NCBI GenBank assembly: GCA_022616615.1
Contig: JAKEER010000317.1
Span: 1 to 37,735, forward strand
DNA length: 37,735 nt
Direction: 5' to 3'
Source of the DNA: Acidobacteriota bacterium
GTDB lineage: Bacteria; Acidobacteriota; Terriglobia; Versatilivoradales; Versatilivoraceae
In this document: positions 31,953-37,735 of the stretch, piece after piece
Numbering within the stretch: the stretch's first letter is position 1
How the letters are laid out: each line of letters opens with the position of its first letter
The notes under the pieces: model-generated
Databases searched by the model: none
What the model saw: only the letters and a program-made list of their open reading frames with translations
Told to the model about the DNA's origin: nothing
Program-made: the position numbers and the translations under genes

Positions 31953-32510
31953 TTAGGCAAATTGCTTGAGGGGAGCGAGCAGTTCCATCCCAACCAGATG
32001 TTCCTGGCTGTTTCCGGTTTGGCGGGCCCAGACCACGCGGCCACTAACCTTCTCCTGGCCTTCAAACTCAAGCGACACTGTGCTGTCCTTGTGGAGTTGC
32101 CGGGAAAGGATCAGGCAGGCGCCGAGCCGGCTGAGGTTCTTCGTCATAGTGATCTCTTCGAAGCTATCGTTGTTGAGGTCGTGCCCGCGCAGGGTCGTCA
32201 TGATCTGCACGTTGTATCGCTTGGCATCGCGCTTCCGCTGCTCCACGGCGACGCGGTAAGCATCGTAGATGGCAATGCCCCAAATCACCGGCGGGACCAT
32301 CGCCAGAAGCACAACCATCAAGGCGCCAATGTGAAGAGCTGGACTCAATAGAAGCAGAAAGAACAGAGCGGTAGAAAAGCTGAAAAGGGTGATGAGCATC
32401 ATGCCTTTGAAGAGTTCCCCGTTGGACAGCTGCCCAAGCCCGGGGAATGCGGCTGACAACCTGGCAGCTCTCCTCCCAGCTTGAGAGTGATAGTTCGAGC
32501 CGTCTCCCAT
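31953..32510 (-). CDS. membrane-anchored PilZ-domain protein
   Basis: This 185-residue protein probably senses cyclic di-GMP. An N-terminal PGLGQLSNGELFKGM segment of the type found before paired helices leads into two membrane segments (about 37-59 and 61-81). The C-terminal PilZ domain faces the cytoplasm. It has Arg94-x3-Arg98 (RDAKR) and Asn125-x-Ser127-x2-Gly130 (NLSRLG), the c-di-GMP-binding set, followed by SLEFEGQEKVSGRVVWARQ and HLVGMELL. The 30-residue stretch between the two motifs is longer than usual. It lies upstream of the small paralog pair on the same strand. Output is unknown. Confidence 0.85.
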   Translation of the reverse strand: MGDGSNYHSQAGRRAARLSAAFPGLGQLSNGELFKGMMLITLFSFSTALFFLLLLSPALHIGALMVVLLAMVPPVIWGIAIYDAYRVAVEQRKRDAKRYNVQIMTTLRGHDLNNDSFEEITMTKNLSRLGACLILSRQLHKDSTVSLEFEGQEKVSGRVVWARQTGNSQEHLVGMELLAPLKQFA

Positions 32511-32646
32511 CGTTTCACCTCACACCAGAATGCACTTTCGCGCATTGTATCGGCTTCAGTGGATGATCGCTTGAATGCTTTTTTGACAGGGGCCCCGTGC
32601 CTTGCCCACCGCACCGACGGACGCCAGTGGATCGCGGATGCGTCTT

Positions 32647-35040
32647 TCAGGGATCATCCTGCCGCCTGAAGTGCGCCAGCTCCCACGCCGGAAGGGCGAA
32701 AGCCTCAGACCGGTGCCTGTGGAACAGGAATAGAGCTGCCAAGAGATAAAGTCCGATCGCCAGGGTCAAGGCTTGATTGAATCCAAGGTTGACCGCAATC
32801 ACCATGGTCAGGATCGATCCGAGAACGGAAGCTGAGCCATTGATGCCCCATGCCCAGGGAATTAGTGGCGGCGATACTCGCTGCAGCCATTGAATGCCAA
32901 GCGGCATGGGCATTCCCATGACAAAGCCCAGGGGCGCAAGAAATGCGATAACCAGCAATGCTTTCAACGGAGTAGTGAGTCCTACAAAACGGTAGAGGAA
33001 GAACGGCAGGAGGGGAAGATAGGCCAATACTAGGGCTGCGACGAGTAGGCAGACAGCGGAGATGCTCCGCCGCAACCGGTCTTTTGGCAACCGACCTGAG
33101 AAGAGGCTTCCCAGTCCGCTGAAAAGCAATGTGGCGAAAAGGACGACACTCAGAGCGTAGACAGGACGCCCCAGGAACAGGATAAACTTTTGTACCAGAG
33201 TCATTTCGATAAGTATGAACCCCAGGCCAAGACAAACGAAGTATCCCAGTTCAGAGCTTCCCCGTCTTTCGCTGAGGGCTTTCTTCCGGAACCCGTAGAG
33301 CGGAACGAGAATGAAGAGAAGGACTAGAACCAAGGCAGCCAGAAAAACGAGAAACAGCACCAACAAGCCGACATTGGTCTTCTTGGATTCCCAGGACAGA
33401 AATAGGGAACTCCAAACCTGTCGGAGCCTGACCGTGTGAAAAAAGAACGGGCTGTTATCGCGCGGCGGTGACACATCATAAGGGTAGCTGTCATAGAAAG
33501 GTCGCGGGTTAGCTGCCGTAATCAACTTTGTGAAAGGGTTATCAGGCCGGGTGAGTGGCGTGTACAGCATCTCAAACGCGTTAGCTTGGCTGATGGCTTC
33601 GATTCTTTGCACTTCTTCGTCGGTAAAACCTGATTTCTTGAAGAGGAAATTGCACTCAACGGCCTCGCGCTGGCGGCTTTCGCGCACAATAATCATCGAA
33701 CGCTCCGGGCCCGACAGGCCGAGCTCTTGCATAGCCGCGCGCGTCAGAGAGACAAGCCGCAAGTCCTGCTGGGGCGGCTCGAGGTTCCAACGGGTAAAGG
33801 TGAGAATTCCGTCGTCCTTGAGCTTTGAGAAATAGTCCTTGAACGCCTCCACCGTATAGAGGTTGTTCTCGGTCAGCGCAAAAGCTCCCGCCGCCGTAGC
33901 GGCCCAGGTGTCGACCAGCGTCGCCTGGATGATGTCATAAGACTGGGCAGCACGGCGGATGAAGCTGCGTCCTTCGTCGACGTGGATCTGCACTTCCGGT
34001 CTAAAATACAAGCCCCCGGTAAAGTCCTTGAATTGCTCTCGCATCACGTCGTTGACAGTGATGGGGTTGACCTCCACTCCCGTGATTTCCCGGTTGCCGA
34101 ACGTGAGCGCCGTGAGAACGTCAATGCCACCGCCCGGTCCCACAATCAGGGTTTGGGCGGATGGCTTTATGTGGTAGGCCAGGGAAGACACACGGGCCTG
34201 CAGGAACCGCCACGATGCGATGTTCCCATCAAAGTCTGGCAACAGGGTGCCGGCATCGCCGTCCATGATGATCCAGGTATTCTTGCGGTCACGATTCACC
34301 TGAACGACCGTAATCCGCGAAGACGAATCCCACTTCGAAAAAAGTGCCTCGCCTTCATTCCGCCCTTTGACATACTGAATCTTAAGCCACGGATTGCCGG
34401 GGGAGAGGATAAGGAATGCGGTGATGGGCCCCACAAGGAACAGGGGAATCCAGAGCCAGCTTCTTGAGCCGCCTGAGGGCAAGAGAAGCCAGCAAACAGC
34501 CGCTGCCAAACTCGCGATGGAAAGCATGGCCTGCGGACCACCTAGTACGTTTAGCAGCGGAATCACGAGCAGACAGCCGCAGGCCGCGCCAGCGAGGTCG
34601 AAGGAATAAAGGCGGCTCACGTTTTCTGCCAGATGAGTCATGGCCAGGGAAAGGCACAAGCCGCCAAGAAAAAAAGGAACTGCCGGAATGCTGTAGAGCA
34701 GAAGGATCCGTCCAAGCTGGCGCAAGGTGAAGTCGAATTGAAAGTCCAGCCTGAGGATTAGGGCCAAAGTCAACGGAATGGATGCTGCAAAAAGCCAGCA
34801 GGCCAGGAAGAGTTGTCTTTCAAGCCGGTCTCGCCGGAAGAAATTTGGAAACAGATAGACGTAAACCCCGCTCGCGCCCGATCCCAAAAGGGCCAGTGAA
34901 ATGACCATAAAGGCATAATGGTAATAGAGCTTTACAGAGAAGATGCGGGTCAGAACCAGCTCCAGCATTAGGATGGACGCGCTGATCACGAAAACCGCGA
35001 AGCAGACCCGGCGGCCGGGAAGAGACTGAGGGAGATTCAT
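32647..35040 (-). CDS. polytopic membrane protein with spermidine-synthase-like domain
   Basis: This is a 797-residue protein with many membrane helices around a soluble Rossmann-type domain. The N-terminal block (residues about 12-215) has six or more helices (AVFVISASILMLELVLTRIFSVKLYYHYAF). The middle domain has TLIVGPGGGIDVLTALTFG (301-307 glycine loop) followed by ITGVEVNP, the SAM-like pocket of SpeE, then DEGRSFIRRAAQSYDIIQATLVDT. The C-terminal half returns to helices (GLGFILIEMTLVQKFILFLGRPVYALSVVLF). Such fusions are common in Acidobacteriota and Deltaproteobacteria and are not proven to make polyamines. The usual substrate Asp pair is not clearly conserved. It stands alone, divergent from the MFS gene. 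Confidence 0.87.
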   Translation of the reverse strand: MNLPQSLPGRRVCFAVFVISASILMLELVLTRIFSVKLYYHYAFMVISLALLGSGASGVYVYLFPNFFRRDRLERQLFLACWLFAASIPLTLALILRLDFQFDFTLRQLGRILLLYSIPAVPFFLGGLCLSLAMTHLAENVSRLYSFDLAGAACGCLLVIPLLNVLGGPQAMLSIASLAAAVCWLLLPSGGSRSWLWIPLFLVGPITAFLILSPGNPWLKIQYVKGRNEGEALFSKWDSSSRITVVQVNRDRKNTWIIMDGDAGTLLPDFDGNIASWRFLQARVSSLAYHIKPSAQTLIVGPGGGIDVLTALTFGNREITGVEVNPITVNDVMREQFKDFTGGLYFRPEVQIHVDEGRSFIRRAAQSYDIIQATLVDTWAATAAGAFALTENNLYTVEAFKDYFSKLKDDGILTFTRWNLEPPQQDLRLVSLTRAAMQELGLSGPERSMIIVRESRQREAVECNFLFKKSGFTDEEVQRIEAISQANAFEMLYTPLTRPDNPFTKLITAANPRPFYDSYPYDVSPPRDNSPFFFHTVRLRQVWSSLFLSWESKKTNVGLLVLFLVFLAALVLVLLFILVPLYGFRKKALSERRGSSELGYFVCLGLGFILIEMTLVQKFILFLGRPVYALSVVLFATLLFSGLGSLFSGRLPKDRLRRSISAVCLLVAALVLAYLPLLPFFLYRFVGLTTPLKALLVIAFLAPLGFVMGMPMPLGIQWLQRVSPPLIPWAWGINGSASVLGSILTMVIAVNLGFNQALTLAIGLYLLAALFLFHRHRSEAFALPAWELAHFRRQDDP

Positions 35041-35469
35041 TTGTGATCGTCTGAGGTGTCCTTAAAAGGTACGGTGTGCCACCGAAGCGCGCAGGATTCT
35101 AGCAATTTCACCCACGGCACACACGACTAAAACACGACCTAAGTAAGAGAACGTTATCTTGCCTGATGAGAATGGACCAGTGCTGAGCGTGCTCTCGAAA
35201 GCCAGAGCCCCGGCCGAGGATGGCTTGATTGAGCCGTCGCACCCAAAGAATGGCCCATCCGCCCTTGACTGTTTGAAACTGTCTTCAGGCACTCGCTGCG
35301 TTCCCGTTGCACCCCACACAAGGATCGTAGGGATAATTTTGTTGACGCCTCCAAGTAGCGCCTCTAGAATCAAGCCGCTTCCAAGAGATCAATTCCCATC
35401 CTCTCATGCCAGGAAACCTTCAGTGGCGTGCTGCGGGAAATCCCTCACAAGTCGAGGTCATTCGGACTC
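35041..35469. other. divergent intergenic region between the SpeE-like and MFS genes
   Basis: No supported gene. A minus-strand frame of about 100 codons at 35062-35373 (including TGTQRVPEDSFKQSRADGPF) has no ribosome site, and overlapping frames are equally open. It may be a decayed gene or dispersed repeat. The region must hold the promoters of both flanking genes, but I see no clear pair of boxes. Confidence 0.4.
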
Positions 35470-36765
35470 ATGATACAGCGTTCAGCGGTACGTCCATCGC
35501 GGGCCCGTTACTGGGTGATCGTGTTCGCGGTAACACTTTCGGTCATCACCTACATCGACCGAGTGTGCATTTCGCAGGCTGCTCCCGAGATCTCCAGAGA
35601 TCTGGGCTTGTCCAAGGTCGAGATGGGTTACGCCTTTTCGGCCTTTGCTCTGGCTTATGCGCTCTTCGAGATTCCAGGTGGATGGTGGGGCGACAAAATT
35701 GGCGCGCGCAAGGTACTGATGCGTGTTGTGATCTGTTGGTCGTTCTTCACTGCGGCGACCGGCTGGGCCTGGAATCTCTTGTCGCTGGTGTTCACGCGCT
35801 TTTGGTTTGGCGCTGGCGAAGCAGGATGTTTTCCCAACCTGACGAAAGCCTTTACCACTTGGCTGCCACAAGACGAACGCGTGAAGGCGCAAGGCATCAT
35901 GTGGATGAGCGCTCGTTGGGGCGGGGCATTCACGCCCATGCTGGTCGTCCTAGTTTTCCATTTCATGTCGTGGCGCTATGCCTTCGGTCTTTTTGGCGCG
36001 TTGGGAGTCGTATGGGCCGTGTTTTTTTATCGCTGGTTTCGTGATGATCCTCGTCAGCACAAAAGCGTGAACGAGGGCGAACTGGCGCTGCTCAAGGGTA
36101 CCGAGCACCTGGTTTCGGGCCACGGCGATGTCCCGTGGAAAAAACTGGTGACTTCTCGAACGGTGTGGCTATTGTGGATTCAGTACTTTCTGCTGGCCTA
36201 TCCCTGGTATTTTTACATCACGTGGCTGCCCACCTATCTGCAGGAATTCCGGCGCCAGGACCAGGCGAGGAGCGCACTGCTGGCTGGAATTCCTCTGCTG
36301 TTTGGCGGCTTTGGCTCGCTGTTCTGTGGTTTTCTTTCTTCATACCTGACGGGTTTGACCGGAAGCGTTCGAAAAACCAGACGTCTGATGGGGACGCTGG
36401 GGTTCTTGTGCGCTTCCATACTGCTCACGCTTTCCGTCAACATCCCCGATGTGACAATTGCCATGCTGGTGATGGGTCTGGCGAGCTTCGCCAACGACCT
36501 CGTGATGCCCGGCAGTTGGGGCGCTTGCATGGACATCGGCGGCAAGTATGCTGGCACACTTTCTGGCTCGATGAACATGATGGGCAACCTGGCGGGGTTC
36601 GTCGCACCCGTCGTTACCGGCTACATCCTCCAATCCACCAATCAAAACTGGAACATCAACCTGTACGTGATGGCAGGAGTCTATTTTCTTGGAGTGCTCA
36701 CCTGGCCGTTCATCGATCCGGTGACACCGCTCGAGGAGTCTTCCCTGGGCAAGGTTCATCCCTGA
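35470..36765 (+). CDS. MFS transporter, anion:cation symporter (sugar acid)-like
   Basis: This is an inner-membrane transporter of 431 residues with twelve predicted helices. The start is taken at ATG 35470 (MIQRSAVRPSRARYWVIVF); a GTG at 35428 would add 14 residues without better support. Helix 1 has TYIDRVCISQAAPEISRDLGLSKVEMGYAFSAFALAYALFEIPGGWWGDKIGARKVL. This contains the D-R-x and the loop 2-3 motif GDKIGARK typical of the glucarate/hexuronate/phthalate (ACS) branch. Loop 6-7 is hydrophilic (DDPRQHKSVNEGELALL), also usual for that branch. The substrate is probably an organic anion but cannot be named. It has no catabolic genes beside it. Confidence 0.88.
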   Translation: MIQRSAVRPSRARYWVIVFAVTLSVITYIDRVCISQAAPEISRDLGLSKVEMGYAFSAFALAYALFEIPGGWWGDKIGARKVLMRVVICWSFFTAATGWAWNLLSLVFTRFWFGAGEAGCFPNLTKAFTTWLPQDERVKAQGIMWMSARWGGAFTPMLVVLVFHFMSWRYAFGLFGALGVVWAVFFYRWFRDDPRQHKSVNEGELALLKGTEHLVSGHGDVPWKKLVTSRTVWLLWIQYFLLAYPWYFYITWLPTYLQEFRRQDQARSALLAGIPLLFGGFGSLFCGFLSSYLTGLTGSVRKTRRLMGTLGFLCASILLTLSVNIPDVTIAMLVMGLASFANDLVMPGSWGACMDIGGKYAGTLSGSMNMMGNLAGFVAPVVTGYILQSTNQNWNINLYVMAGVYFLGVLTWPFIDPVTPLEESSLGKVHP

Positions 36766-36810
36766 CGGCTAGTTCCAGATACGAAGAACTTTGGCCGGTC
36801 CGTAGGGCGC

Positions 36811-37065
36811 GAGGGCATTCAGCGCACGCTTGAAGGCATCTTTGTCACGTTTCCGGATTGGCGGACGGATATTCTCGAAATCGTAGCGCATGAAGACGTC
36901 GTGGTCGTGCGATGCAAAGCTAGTGGCACTCATCGTGGAATCGGGAAGCGCCCTGTGAACGGTGGCATGCTGGTCGGTGTAGAGCCGACGGGCAAGCGTG
37001 CCAAAGGAGCTCGCGACCAGGGTGCCAGAGTCTTCGGGTGCGTACGTGATCTATCGAAATGGTGA
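36811..37065 (+). pseudogene. SnoaL-like/ester-cyclase-type protein remnant
   Basis: An open frame without start codon near its beginning encodes GIQRTLEGIFVTFPDWRTDI, then EIVAHEDVVVVRCKASGTHR and VGVEPTGKRAK, and runs out at TGA 37063-37065. FPDWRxxI..i.aheD.VVVR..asGTHRG and PPTGKR are typical of SnoaL/ester-cyclase proteins of about 130-150 residues. The N-terminus and the last strands are missing or out of frame. It directly follows the MFS gene. Confidence 0.5.
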
Positions 37066-37428
37066 AGGCAATACAAGCGAGGTCATCCTTTGACATCGGA
37101 GAAAGTGGCCCTCGGCCGAACTCCAGGCCCCATGGGCTGCGAGGGAGACTTGCGACCACGGTTTCCCATTCAGCTTCCGAAAAGATCGCCCGTGACATAA
37201 GAAACGGCAAAATCCTCTGCGAACTAAGTGTCATATGATTTGAGACTGAATCGAAGTCCCTTGCTAAGGAACTTCAAGACGCGCTCATCACCTTGTTTCG
37301 CCGAGAGTGCGGATTGCAACCAGTCTACAACGCAAGGCGGGAAGCGCATCTGAGACCTGATGCGTACGTGCAAGCGTTTGTTCAGGTGAAGAAGAAGATC
37401 GGCTGCTTCGCACCGAGATAGCGCGGCG

Positions 37429-37526
37429 GCCTAACGAATAGGAGTCTTTGCGACGGCTCGCGAGCGAACTGTGACATCAGTGGGAACGCCGAACTCCCGC
37501 GAGCGGTCGCAAAGACTTTGTTGGGC
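37429..37526. repeat. 98-bp attC-like imperfect inverted repeat
   Basis: The left end GCCTAAC fits the integron R'' consensus RYYYAAC and the right end GTTGGGC fits R' GTTRRRY. Between them AGTCTTTGCGACGGCTCGCG (37443-37462) pairs with CGCGAGCGGTCGCAAAGACT with one mismatch, leaving unpaired GAATAGG on one side. Length is in the attC range (57-141 bp). A 61-codon open frame ends 7 nt before it. No integrase or second attC is in the window, so it may instead be an ordinary palindromic repeat. Confidence 0.45.
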
Positions 37527-37735
37527 TAAACTGCTGGGCCGGTCCGTCGGTCTGTACCGACTCTATGGGGATTGTATCCGATCCACTTGTCGGTCAAAGA
37601 CTTGCAGGAGGTTACCTGGCGGGAAAAGGAGATTAAAAGTTCCATATTCACCGCTCATGGTACCCAGCGACCCCGGTGGAATCAAGCAATTTCTCTCCCG
37701 GCTGGCCTCCTACCGCGACAGCGGTTTAGTCCAAC

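Noticed and set aside
35062-35373. Minus-strand 103-codon ORF upstream of the SpeE-like gene
   Set aside because: No ribosome site, another frame is equally open over the same bases, and no recognised domain.
37657-37735. ORF starting at 37657 and running off the window (MVPSDPGGIKQFLSRLASYR)
   Set aside because: Plausible protein-like text, but only 26 codons are visible and there is no ribosome site at usual distance.

Overview
The window (about 57% G+C by eye) looks like the chromosome of a free-living Gram-negative bacterium, most likely an Acidobacteriota member. The evidence is outer-membrane porin genes, many secreted redox proteins, and intergenic spaces packed with several families of palindromic dispersed repeats. 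The phylum call is inference; no rRNA gene is present.

Layout. 1-2186: the 5' part of bioB (minus), tRNA-Thr(CGU), and a DtxR-family metalloregulator (minus) divergent from an outer-membrane porin. A 30-bp palindrome lies on the porin promoter. 3921-5570: a stand-alone CuA-type cupredoxin followed by a di-heme oxidoreductase. 5921-12304: a methyltransferase, two coupled secreted proteins of unknown role, a convergent protein joining a haem-c motif to an alpha/alpha-toroid, and an Old-Yellow-Enzyme-type flavoprotein. 12692-14476: tRNA-Glu(CUC) followed by a decayed accessory island: a frameshifted BREX brxC tail, a GxxExxY nuclease-fold gene bounded by inverted repeats, and a VapBC-like pair with both genes frameshifted.

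14770-28948 is the core: a one-strand nitrate assimilation cluster. In order it holds a leader terminator, the wreck of an alginate-export-type porin, a nitrate ABC transporter (NrtA, NrtB and two ATPases), a b-type-cytochrome-like membrane protein with a CxxC/CxxC tail, a cytoplasmic Mo-bisMGD nitrate reductase, a 35-residue acidic ORF too short for usual gene calling, a four-cluster ferredoxin subunit, a Tat-anchored bc1-type Rieske protein, a two-helix membrane protein, and NirB/NirD. No NADH- or ferredoxin-dependent reductase partner for the nitrate reductase is seen. The membrane protein, ferredoxin and Rieske genes suggest quinol-linked electron supply to an assimilatory enzyme. That module is my best candidate for an undescribed system.

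29027-37735: an unrecognised conserved-looking protein, a ferritin-like diiron protein, a truncated aldo/keto reductase, a tandem pair of small unrecognised paralogs (one ending inside a MITE-like repeat), a PilZ membrane protein, a polytopic spermidine-synthase-like protein, an MFS transporter, a SnoaL-like remnant, and a 98-bp attC-like inverted repeat.

Repeats shape the nitrate region. One palindromic family sits directly before four start codons and places its right end where the ribosome binding site is. Another family supplies the TAG stop codon of two genes.
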